NCBI GenBank assembly: GCA_003451675.1
Contig: DMCY01000040.1
Coordinates: 1 to 8,421 of the forward strand
DNA: 8,421 nucleotides
From: Candidatus Atribacteria bacterium
Lineage (GTDB): Bacteria > Atribacterota > JS1 > SB-45 > 34-128
Reading direction: 5' to 3'
Shown here: piece by piece, positions 1 to 7,600 of the stretch
How the letters are laid out: each line of letters begins with the position of its first letter
Numbering within the stretch: the first letter of the stretch is position 1
Position numbers and translations under genes: made by a program
Notes under the pieces: model-generated
What the model was told of the DNA's origin: nothing
Database searches by the model: none
Seen by the model: only the letters and a program-made list of their open reading frames with translations

Positions 1-83
1 TATGTCCTGGACAACGCACATTAATAATTTGCTTTTTTTAATAAGAAATTATATACTTTTAAAGTTATTAAGGTATTAAATTA

Positions 84-123
84 GTTATCTCGTTAGTTAG
101 TTACCTGGTTAACTGGTTAAGAG
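84..123 (+). repeat. GTTANYTR octanucleotide array 1 (five units)
   Basis: Five consecutive 8-base units are read directly: GTTATCTC, GTTAGTTA, GTTACCTG, GTTAACTG and GTTAAGAG. Each begins with GTTA, and the second half varies around NYTR. The last unit runs into a GAGAA tract. The same layout, five octads ending in GTTAAGAG, recurs at 8333-8372. Confidence 0.85.
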
Positions 124-172
124 AAGAGAAGAGAAGAGAAGAAAGAATTCAGGAGATAAGACAGTATCGAGT
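121..172 (+). repeat. GAGAA pentanucleotide tract plus conserved tail (left-edge copy)
   Basis: Four perfect GAGAA pentads occupy 121-140, followed by purine-rich sequence and the decamer AGTATCGAGT at 163-172. A second copy at 8370-8411 has only two GAGAA pentads before the same kind of purine-rich stretch and the same decamer. The tract therefore behaves like a variable-number repeat inside a dispersed element. Confidence 0.75.
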
Positions 173-240
173 ATTATATAGTATGTAGTTAGCGTAGAGC
201 GTATAGAAACACAGTGTAAGTGATGAATAATTAGTGACAA

Positions 241-254
241 GATACAAGTTGCGA
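241..254 (+). repeat. Heptanucleotide pair GATACAA-GTTGCGA
   Basis: There are two adjacent heptads, GATACAA and GTTGCGA. Both heptad types recur in the longer array at 2043-2089, so this is a minimal member of that family. It lies 14 bases before the palindromic element. Confidence 0.55.
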
Positions 255-268
255 ATTATTTTTATATC

Positions 269-347
269 GTCATTGCGAGGAGTAATACGACGAAGCAATC
301 TCAAAGACGAGATTGCCACGCTCCGATAAATCGGAGCTTGCAATGAC
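269..347. repeat. REP/MITE-like palindromic element
   Basis: A 79-bp element has outer arms GTCATTGC (269-276) and GCAATGAC (340-347) that are perfect inverted repeats. Two inner hairpins lie between them: GCAATCTC (295-302) with GAGATTGC (309-316) around a 6-base loop, and CTCCGA (321-326) with TCGGAG (331-336) around a 4-base loop. The RNA or single strand would fold into a cruciform or three-way shape. Its wording (CATTGCGAGG at the start, GAAGCAATCTC inside) resembles a dispersed palindromic repeat that I recall from many unrelated bacterial genomes. It encodes nothing believable; short reading frames across it are artefacts. Confidence 0.8.
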
Positions 348-381
348 ACAAAACATAATAAACTAAAAATTTGTATTAATG

Positions 382-409
382 CTAACGACTATTCACTATT
401 CACTAACGA
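382..409. repeat. Heptanucleotide array (four units)
   Basis: Four heptads in exact register are CTAACGA, CTATTCA, CTATTCA and CTAACGA. The arrangement is symmetric, with two identical inner and two identical outer units. The left part (about 360-390) read on the minus strand resembles the core sequence of the spacer after obg (4545-4577), which links this array to the composite elements downstream. Confidence 0.75.
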
Positions 410-454
410 ATAGTTTAAAGAGTTAAAGATTTAAACTAAAAATAGGAGTTTTTA

Positions 455-1978
455 ATGAATAAAAGAGTAATTATCGATGTAGGTTTAACCGAAGAGAGGG
501 TGGCCGTAATCGAGGCTGGCCGATTAGTAGAAATCCACATTGAGAGAATTGAAGATGATAAGATTGTAGGTAATATATATAAAGGTAAAGCAACCAATGT
601 TTTGCCTGGGATAGAGGCAGCATTTGTAGATATTGGAATTGAGAAAAACGCTTTTTTGCATATCGATAAAGCTACAGATGATCAGGATAAAGATAAAAAG
701 GCGGCTACAGAAACCGATTCTGATTCTGCTCCCAAAACTGCTTTGGATGAAATCAAAGTTAACCAGGAGATAATGGTGCAAGTAGTAAAAGAGGCTATAC
801 CTCCTAAAGGAGCACGGGTAACCACTAATATTAGTCTTCCGGGTAGGTATTTAGTTTTAATGCCCAATAGCACAAATGTTGGCATTTCACACCGAATTGA
901 AGAAGAAAAAGAAAGAGAAAGGTTAAAAAAAATCGTTCAACAGATAAAACCTAAGAATGCAGGATTGATTATTCGAACTGCTGCCTGGGGGAAAGATTTG
1001 GAGGATTTTTCGCCAGATATGGATTTTTTAACCAGATTATGGAATAAGATTAAAAAAAGAGGAAGGAAAGCCAGGGCTCCCATGTTATTACATGAAGACC
1101 TGACTCTGACTTATCGGATTATCCGAGATCTGCTTACCGAAGAGGCAGAAGAAATTGTAATAAATTCTAAAAATGAATATAAAAATATGCTGAAGTTTTT
1201 AAAGACACTATCTTTGTCAGAATTAGAGCCCAGGGTATCTCTTTACAAAGGAGAAAAGCCCATATTTGAGGAATATAATATTGAAAAAGAAATCAACAAA
1301 GGCTTACAAAAAAAGATATGGCTTAAATGCGGAGGATATTTAGTTTTTGACCAGGCGGAGGCCTTAACGGTAATCGATGTAAACACCGGTAAATTTGTTG
1401 GTAAGAAAGATATGAGAAAAACCATTTTGAAAACTAATTTACAGGCGGCTGAGGAGATAGGGCTTCAGTTAAGGCTTCGGGATATCGGAGGGATTATCAT
1501 AATCGATTTTATCGACATGGATAATAAGGAAGATATAGAAAAGGTAGTAAAGAAATTGGAGGAAAGTTTAAAAAAAGATAAAACCAAATCTAATATTATC
1601 CAGAATACTGAATTAGGTCTAGTTGAACTTACCCGAAAGAGATCCAGGAGAGATTTGGAAAACATGCTAAGAACCACTTGCCCTTATTGTTCCGGAACGG
1701 GCCGGGTTTTGTCTGCCGAAACCGTAAGCAATATGGTTCTACGCAAGTTAGAAGAGTTGTGCAATACTTCAAGAGCAGAAGCCGTCCTATTAGGAGTACA
1801 TCCTAAAGTAGAAGAAAATTTATCCGGGGCAAAGATGCTGTTGGTTAAACAATTAGAGAAAAAAGGAAGAAAGACTATCTATATCAAATCTTCAAAAAAT
1901 ATTCACATAGAGAGGATAGATGTAGTAGCTGTCGGCAGACTAAAAGAGATAAAGAAAATTAAGCAGATGTTTAAATAG
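455..1978 (+). CDS. rng: Ribonuclease G (RNase E/G family endoribonuclease)
   Basis: This is a single-strand-specific endoribonuclease of the cytoplasm. In characterised relatives it trims the 5' end of 16S rRNA and initiates decay of some mRNAs. At 507 residues it is close to E. coli RNase G and lacks the long C-terminal degradosome scaffold of RNase E. It opens with the S1-type RNA-binding region (about 36-127, IVGNIYKGKATNVLPGIEAAF), interrupted by an acidic/lysine-rich linker at about 71-98. The 5'-monophosphate sensor segment GLIIRTAA is at 170-177. The catalytic Mg2+ aspartates are expected at D308 (VIDVNTGKFVG) and D351 (IIIIDFIDMDN). GLVELTRKR is at 388-396, and the zinc-link CPYC at 409-412 should hold a dimer. 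DVNTG is the RNase G-like wording of the first metal site. The ATG has AGGAG at 444-448, six bases upstream. The stop codon runs straight into an octanucleotide array, and no intrinsic terminator follows. Confidence 0.95.
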   Translation: MNKRVIIDVGLTEERVAVIEAGRLVEIHIERIEDDKIVGNIYKGKATNVLPGIEAAFVDIGIEKNAFLHIDKATDDQDKDKKAATETDSDSAPKTALDEIKVNQEIMVQVVKEAIPPKGARVTTNISLPGRYLVLMPNSTNVGISHRIEEEKERERLKKIVQQIKPKNAGLIIRTAAWGKDLEDFSPDMDFLTRLWNKIKKRGRKARAPMLLHEDLTLTYRIIRDLLTEEAEEIVINSKNEYKNMLKFLKTLSLSELEPRVSLYKGEKPIFEEYNIEKEINKGLQKKIWLKCGGYLVFDQAEALTVIDVNTGKFVGKKDMRKTILKTNLQAAEEIGLQLRLRDIGGIIIIDFIDMDNKEDIEKVVKKLEESLKKDKTKSNIIQNTELGLVELTRKRSRRDLENMLRTTCPYCSGTGRVLSAETVSNMVLRKLEELCNTSRAEAVLLGVHPKVEENLSGAKMLLVKQLEKKGRKTIYIKSSKNIHIERIDVVAVGRLKEIKKIKQMFK

Positions 1979-2040
1979 TTAGTTGGTTAGTTAGTTAACT
2001 GGGTACCCAGTTACCCGGTTTACCAGTTTGCCAGTTGGGA
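1978..2040 (+). repeat. GTTANYTR octanucleotide array 2 (eight units)
   Basis: Eight units in register are GTTAGTTG, GTTAGTTA, GTTAACTG, GGTACCCA, GTTACCCG, GTTTACCA, GTTTGCCA and GTTGGGA(A). The first unit begins on the last base of the rng stop codon. A perfect 12-bp palindrome, CTGGGTACCCAG, lies at 1999-2010. Later units drift in sequence but keep the 8-base spacing. Confidence 0.8.
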
Positions 2041-2042
2041 AA

Positions 2043-2089
2043 GATGCAAGATGCAAGTTGCGAGTTACAAGTTAAAATACAAGATACAA
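2043..2089 (+). repeat. Heptanucleotide array (five units plus one displaced)
   Basis: Five heptads in register are GATGCAA, GATGCAA, GTTGCGA, GTTACAA and GTTAAAA (2043-2077). After a five-base break, GATACAA follows at 2083-2089. The unit is roughly GWTRCAA. GTTGCGA and GATACAA also occur side by side at 241-254. Confidence 0.75.
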
Positions 2090-2190
2090 AGAATAGATAC
2101 GGGATGTATTAGACATTAACTTCAAATACAGGTTCTCAGTTGCAAAATGAGAGTTAATTTATACAGATAATAAATCTGATTTTAATTCTC

Positions 2191-2226
2191 CAACTAGTTA
2201 ACTAGGTAACCAGCTAACTAATTAGC
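2191..2226 (-). repeat. GTTANYTR octanucleotide array 3 (inverted)
   Basis: On the + strand the units read TAGTTAAC, TAGGTAAC, CAGCTAAC and TAATTAGC (2195-2226), preceded by CAAC. On the minus strand these are the same octad type as in array 2, for example GTTAGCTG, GTTACCTA and GTTAACTA. It lies 12 bases before the rplU promoter candidate. Confidence 0.8.
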
Positions 2227-2237
2227 TACGAATAAAT

Positions 2238-2266
2238 TTGACAACCATATAAATATATGCTAAATT
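2238..2266 (+). promoter_or_regulatory. Sigma-70-type promoter candidate for rplU
   Basis: A perfect -35 box TTGACA (2238-2243) is followed by exactly 17 bases and a -10 box TAAATT (2261-2266, 4 of 6 consensus). A TG sits one base upstream of the -10, giving an extended -10. Transcription would start at about 2272-2274. It is well placed, just after the repeat element and about 100 bases before rplU, so rplU probably does not depend on rng transcription. Confidence 0.65.
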
Positions 2267-2271
2267 TTATA

Positions 2272-2373
2272 AGCGTCGGTTTCATGTCCGCTCAGATTGG
2301 GTCTGAAAGTAGTCGGTTTATCTGATTACTACCTAATTATGGCGAGTTTAGAAGGCTAGGAGGATTGCTAAAA
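2272..2373 (+). promoter_or_regulatory. Structured 5' leader of rplU, possible r-protein leader
   Basis: The ~100-base untranslated leader contains successive hairpins: AGCG (2272-2275) with CGCT (2289-2292), CAGAT (2293-2297) with GTCTG (2301-2305), and AGTAGTC (2308-2314) with GATTACT (2324-2330), the latter two with one G-T pair each. It is less AT-rich than the repeat spacer. Autoregulatory L21 leaders are known upstream of rplU in other bacteria. Whether this belongs to that class is inference from position and foldability, not from recognised consensus bases. Confidence 0.45.
2358..2363 (+). promoter_or_regulatory. Ribosome binding site that fixes the rplU start
   Basis: AGGAGG is a full Shine-Dalgarno match. 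An in-frame TTG at 2365 is only one base away and cannot be used efficiently, while the ATG at 2374 is ten bases away. The ATG also gives the standard L21 N-terminus. Confidence 0.8.
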
Positions 2374-2685
2374 ATGCAAGCTGTTATCGCAACTGGAGGG
2401 AAACAGTATTTAGTAAAAGAGGGAGATATTATCAGGGTTGAAAAGTTAGACCAGGAAAAGGGAAAGAAGGTAGAATTTGACCAGGTACTAATGGTGGACA
2501 AAGATGGAGAACATATTATTGGCCGACCTCTGGTAGAAAAAGCTAAGGTTGTTGGGAAAGTTCTAAACCAAGATAAAGCTAAAAAGATTATAGTTTTTAA
2601 ATATAAATCCAAAAAAAGATATCGCAAAAAGACCGGACACAGACAGCCTTATACTGAAATATTAATTGAAAAGATAAAGATTTAA
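2374..2685 (+). CDS. rplU: 50S ribosomal protein L21
   Basis: L21 is a structural protein of the large ribosomal subunit that binds 23S rRNA. The 103-residue product is of normal length. It begins [18 protein letters not shown], matching the family's N-terminal strand, and ends with the conserved basic segment around [20 protein letters not shown] (75-94), which contacts rRNA. I start it at ATG 2374 rather than at the in-frame TTG 2365, which would add MLK and sits on top of the Shine-Dalgarno. It has its own promoter candidate and leader upstream. rpmA follows after 85 bases with no prp gene between. A second promoter candidate for rpmA overlaps its last codons. Confidence 0.97.
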   Translation: MQAVIATGGKQYLVKEGDIIRVEKLDQEKGKKVEFDQVLMVDKDGEHIIGRPLVEKAKVVGKVLNQDKAKKIIVFKYKSKKRYRKKTGHRQPYTEILIEKIKI

Positions 2686-2694
2686 AGGTATAAT
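2666..2694 (+). promoter_or_regulatory. Internal promoter candidate for rpmA
   Basis: TTGAAA (2666-2671, 5 of 6) and TATAAT (2689-2694, 6 of 6) are separated by 17 bases. The -35 box lies inside the last codons of rplU and the -10 box just after its stop. It would start transcripts at about 2700, about 70 bases before rpmA. In AT-rich DNA a chance match is possible, but the exact 17-base spacing is in its favour. Confidence 0.5.
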
Positions 2695-2770
2695 ATAAAG
2701 TATCAGGATAGTTAAATATTTATAACATAATATAATCAGAAGCAGGTTTAAGAGGGTGAGGTGAGAAGTT

Positions 2771-3031
2771 ATGGCACATAAAAAAGGTCAGGGATCAATT
2801 AGAAACGGTAGAGATAGTAACGCCAAGCGTTTAGGAGTAAAACGATTTGCCGGTCAATTTGTAAAAGCAGGTAGTATCTTAATAAGACAGAGGGGAACTA
2901 AAATTCTTCCCGGAGAAAATGTGGGGAGAGGTAATGATGATACCCTGTTTGCTTTGACTGAAGGATTTGTAACTTTTGAAAGAAAGGGAAAAGATAGAAA
3001 GCAAGTTTGTGTATATGCTGAAAGATCTTAA
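2771..3031 (+). CDS. rpmA: 50S ribosomal protein L27
   Basis: L27 is a large-subunit protein whose flexible N-terminal tail reaches the peptidyl-transferase centre. The 86 residues show [16 protein letters not shown] at the N-terminus, then [12 protein letters not shown] (18-29) and [20 protein letters not shown] (39-58), all family hallmarks. The start codon has GAGGTGA at 2758-2764. The protein begins directly at the mature AHKK form, without the extension that the Prp protease removes in Firmicutes, and prp is correspondingly absent between rplU and rpmA. It probably shares transcripts with rplU and may also have its own promoter. A strong terminator lies 25 bases after the stop. Confidence 0.97.
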   Translation: MAHKKGQGSIRNGRDSNAKRLGVKRFAGQFVKAGSILIRQRGTKILPGENVGRGNDDTLFALTEGFVTFERKGKDRKQVCVYAERS

Positions 3032-3056
3032 AATAGGAAAATAATTTTAGTCAACT

Positions 3057-3091
3057 AACCCTGAGTTTTTTTGTAAAACTCAGGGTTTTTT
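3057..3091 (+). terminator. Strong intrinsic terminator after rpmA
   Basis: A perfect 13-bp stem, 3057-3069 with 3075-3087, is centred on CCCTGAG/CTCAGGG. It closes a five-base loop and is followed by a run of six T at 3086-3091. It should end the rplU-rpmA transcript and so separates obg from the ribosomal protein genes. Confidence 0.93.
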
Positions 3092-3127
3092 AGTATCATT
3101 AGGTAAAACAATAAAAAATGAAAAAAA

Positions 3128-3138
3128 GTGCCTGGCAC
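3128..3138. repeat. Short palindrome GTGCCTGGCAC
   Basis: GTGCC and GGCAC flank a single T, preceded by a run of seven A. It stands out as a GC-rich island in an AT-rich spacer 28 bases before obg. The same wording is, from memory, a recurring dispersed motif in many bacteria. It could be a repeat remnant or an operator; one copy cannot distinguish these. Confidence 0.4.
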
Positions 3139-3154
3139 GAAATTATCATTTTAG

Positions 3155-4450
<1,296 letters not shown>

Positions 4451-4474
4451 GGTATAATTTTATTAATTAATTTG

Positions 4475-4526
4475 GTTAATTAATTAGTTAGTTAGTTAGC
4501 TGGTTATCTAGTTAGCTAGTTAAAAA
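4475..4526 (+). repeat. GTTANYTR octanucleotide array 4
   Basis: GTTA recurs every eight bases, with intervening quartets such as ATTA, GCTG, TCTA and GCTA, ending in GTTAAAAA. Quartets GCTG, TCTA and GCTA also occur in the other arrays, so this is the same family. Confidence 0.85.
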
Positions 4527-4622
4527 TACAGACACAAGATGCATTAGTCGTTAGTTTCAAATATAAATTTTCGGTTTTACAGTTAATTTATTAAATAATT
4601 AGTTGGTTTAATATTTATTTTT

Positions 4623-4654
4623 TAACTAATTAACTAATTAACTAATTAACTAAT
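4623..4654 (-). repeat. GTTANYTR octanucleotide array 5 (inverted, four perfect units)
   Basis: TAACTAAT is repeated four times without error, which reads (ATTAGTTA)4 on the minus strand. The perfect identity contrasts with the degenerate arrays elsewhere and suggests recent expansion. It ends 31 bases before the TPR gene start. Confidence 0.88.
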
Positions 4655-4685
4655 ACAATTGGTCAATTAATGCAAAGGTGAATTA

Positions 4686-7600
4686 ATGACTAAAATAGCC
4701 AATTATCTTTTAAAAAAAGAAATTTTTAAAGAAAAATATTTATTGAAATTTTTTTATATCATTATTGCTTTAGCAATAATGATTAGTTTTTTTTATAATA
4801 TACAGATTGTTCAGGCCTCCGATAGAAAGATAAGCGTCTTATATTTTAATAATCGCACTCAACAATCAGGTTGGGATTGGTTGAGCAAAGGTATGACTGA
4901 CATGCTGATAGATGACCTTTCTCAGGTTGATGTTCTTGTCTGTTCTTCTCATCAAGAGATAGAGGATTTATACCATAAATATGACTTGTCCCCTATTTCA
5001 GCCGAGATAGATAAATCTCTATTAATCCAGTTTAGTAAGAATATAGACGCCGAGGTTATATTTTTTGGTGATTTCTATCTTTCTTCTCTCTCTGATTTAA
5101 ATTTAAGTCTTAAAAAGTACGATAACTCCACCGGAAAAATTACCGCTTTTCGAGATTTCATAGTGGGAAATGCAGATATTTTTAACTTAAAAGATAAGGT
5201 AGTTTTGTTTATCTTAAAAGAGTTAAATGTTGAATTATCAATTCAAGATAAAGATAGATTGAAAAAAACTCCTACCACTTCTCTTGAAGCTCTGAGTAAT
5301 TATTACAAATGTCTTGATTTAATGGACAAAGCCATTGTTGAATATGAAGGTGTTGATTATCCCAGTAAAAAGTTATGGGCTGAGGCTATAGAATGCGGAG
5401 AAAGGGCAGTGGCAGCAGATCCTGATTATGCCGAAGCTTATTATCTTTTAGCGGAGATTTACAACAGAACCCATTGGACTATTAGGGAAGTAAACAGTTT
5501 AAACAGTTTTATCCAATTGGTAGAAGAGAATCAATTAGAAAGTAAAGATATTTATAAAAAAGCTTCTCAGGCTTATTTTAGATTAGGATATGCCTTTTAT
5601 TCTAAAGGCGAGCATGAGCAGGCGATCGAATATTTTATTTCTTCTACAGAATATGATCCTGATTTATTAGAGGCCCACATCTATTTAGTTCAGATTTATT
5701 ATGATATGGGTGAGATAGGTCTTTCCCTTGATGAGTGCGAAGAAGTTTTAAGGATAGATCCCCAGAATAAAGAAATTTCCTGGTTTATAAAAAAGAACGA
5801 ACAGTCCCAAAAATATGGTCGGGAAGCTTATGAAAATTACGAAAGAGGCTATCTATCTTATAAAAATGGTAATTTTGAAGAAGCGGAAAGTTATTTTAAA
5901 TCATCTATTTTAGCAAATCCCAATTTTAAGGAACCTCATTACTATTTGGCTTTAAGCTATTATGAAATAGGGGATCTGGATAATTCTATTTTTCAATGGG
6001 AAGAAGTTATTAAGATTGATTCTTTCGACAATACAGCCAAACATTTTTTAAATAATTGCCTGGAAGAGAAAAAATACGGGAGAGAGACTTTAAAGCATTT
6101 TAACGCCGGCTACGATTATTATTTGAAAGGTGAATATGATAAAGCCATCGAAGAATTTAATAAGTCTTTAGATTATAATCCTAAGTATGAAAAGGCGCGT
6201 CAATTTCTTTCCCGCTCATATTATCAGCTTGATCAGATGGATAAATACCGCGAAGAAAGAAAAAAGGCGACCGAATTAAAGGTTAGTGGTGGGGAAGAAA
6301 AAGCTGAAGAACATTATAAATTAGGTTATGAATTTTATTCTTTGAAAGATTATACTGTGGCTATTGAAGAATTAAAAAAAGCCCTGGATATAATGAGTGA
6401 TTATCCCGCTGCTCGCTATTTATTAGCCGAGTGTTATTTCCAGCTGGAAGAGTATAAATTAGCTCAGGTAGAGTACGAGGGAGTAGTAACTGATTCGGAA
6501 ATAAATGAGTATACCGATGATGCCCTCTGGGGTAGCGGGTGGTGTTATTATCTGTTAGAAGAATATGAGGAAGCGGCCAAGAGGTTTTCGAAATTATTAA
6601 ATGATTTTCCCGATAGTGATTTAGCCTTACAAGCCAGACATAAGTTGGGCAAATCCTATTTTCAGGGAAATAATTACCCGGAAACAATCAAAGTATACCA
6701 GGAATTTTTGGAGAAATATTCCGAATATCAGGGGAAAGAGATAGAAGAGGTGTATTACTTGTTGGGTCAGGCTTACTTCAGGTCTGGAAAATATAAAGAA
6801 GCAGAAGAAGTATTTAATAATTTATTATTTTTCTTTCCGGGATTTGAATTGGCTTCCGAAGTGAAATATTATAACGGTTTGAGTTTATTTAAAGAAAATA
6901 AATATGAAGAAGCAATAGTACAATTAAAGAACTTAATCTCAGAAGCAGAAATAGAAGACAAGAGAAAAGAAGAGGCTCAATATTTACTGGCTCGCTGCTG
7001 GCTTAATTTACAAGAATATAGTAAAGCCATTGAAAATCTGGAGAGCTTAAAGCAGTTCGAAGCGGAAGATTCTTTATTAGAAAAAGTCAGTTTTGATTTA
7101 GGTTTGGCTTATTCCCGGCAAGGTGATAAGGAAAAAGCAATTTTAGAATTTCAAGAATTTATAGAAAAATATCCGCAAAGTGAACTTATTAAGTCAGCCT
7201 ATTTTGAGCTGGGCAAGGATTTATATGATTTAAAAAAATATAAATTAGCTTTATCAGAATTAAAGAAAACATCCACCGATGAAGCACTTTATTTAATAGG
7301 GAAGTCCTCTAAAGAATTGGGGGATCAAGAAGGAGAAATTGCAGCATTTGAAGAATTAAGAGAAAAATACCCCCGGAGTGATTTCTCTCAAGAGGCATAT
7401 TTTAGGTTAGGTAATTATTATTATAATCAGAAGAGATACAAAGAGGCAATTGAGGAATTTGATAAAATTATTCAATTTTTCCCTCAATCCCCTTTGCTTT
7501 CAGAAAGCTATTACTGGATGGGGTGGAGTTATTTTAAATTAGCCGATTATAAGAAGGCGGGCGAATATTTTAATAAAGTGGAAGAAGATGAAGAAAATTT

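Larger units (their letters stand above)
1..454. other. Gene-free, repeat-rich spacer upstream of rng
   Basis: No convincing gene is seen here. The first ~80 bases are AT-rich and could contain the tail of an upstream gene, but all three forward frames reach a stop by base 79 (at 22-24, 39-41 and 77-79), so no product can be named. The rest is a succession of short repeats: GTTA octanucleotides (84-123), a GAGAA tract (121-140), heptanucleotides (241-254 and 382-409) and a palindromic element (269-347). I found no promoter of good consensus for rng. A minus-strand reading frame at 149-349 runs through the palindromic element and is not a believable gene. Confidence 0.7.
1978..2226. repeat. 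Composite repeat element A with inverted octanucleotide ends
   Basis: This element fills most of the rng-rplU spacer. It starts with a + strand octad array (1978-2040) and continues through heptads (2043-2089). A core at about 2095-2163 aligns with the obg-TPR spacer at about 4529-4592; both contain ATTAG, then TTCAAATA, then AGTTAATTTAT in the same order. It ends with a minus-strand octad array (2191-2226). The two arrays are imperfect inverted repeats, so the ends could pair. No transposase is present; a non-autonomous mobile element or a structured RNA are both open. Confidence 0.6.
1979..2373 (+). other. 395-base spacer between rng and rplU
   Basis: No gene is seen. The first ~250 bases are composite repeat element A. 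From 2238 onward the sequence changes character and holds a sigma-70-type promoter candidate and a ~100-base leader with hairpins for rplU. No intrinsic terminator for rng is visible; the octad array is the only candidate 3'-end structure. Confidence 0.75.
4475..4654. repeat. Composite repeat element B with inverted octanucleotide ends
   Basis: This element has the same architecture as element A but is shorter. It has a + strand octad array (4475-4526), then a core at about 4529-4592 homologous to 2095-2163, then AT-rich sequence, then a minus-strand octad array (4623-4654). Its arrays are richer in AT than those of element A, and no heptad array lies between array and core. The inverted arrays could form a long stem of about 30 bp. 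It fills almost the whole spacer between obg and the TPR gene. Confidence 0.6.

Noticed and set aside
2..79. Short forward frame starting with ATG at the left edge (25 codons)
   Set aside because: It is very short and AT-driven, with no recognisable motif or ribosome site visible. It could equally be the edge of an upstream gene in another frame.
149..349. Minus-strand reading frame of 66 codons across the palindromic element
   Set aside because: It is made mostly of repeat sequence, has no ribosome binding site, and is a typical spurious frame produced by this kind of palindrome.
1978..2040. Octad array as a classical intrinsic terminator for rng
   Set aside because: A palindrome is present (CTGGGTACCCAG) but no T-run follows, so the standard criteria are not met. 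It is kept only as a hypothesis for a 3'-end structure.
1978..2226. CRISPR array or attachment site
   Set aside because: Units are 7-8 bases with no spacer-repeat alternation, no cas gene and no integrase. The period is far too short for CRISPR.
2365..2373. TTG start adding three residues to L21
   Set aside because: It lies one base from the Shine-Dalgarno, and the ATG at 2374 gives the family N-terminus with good spacing.
2337..2627. Minus-strand 96-codon frame opposite rplU
   Set aside because: It is the shadow of a certain ribosomal protein gene, with no family resemblance.
6361..6687. Minus-strand 108-codon frame inside the TPR gene
   Set aside because: It is antisense to conserved TPR coding sequence, has unusual composition and no upstream signals.
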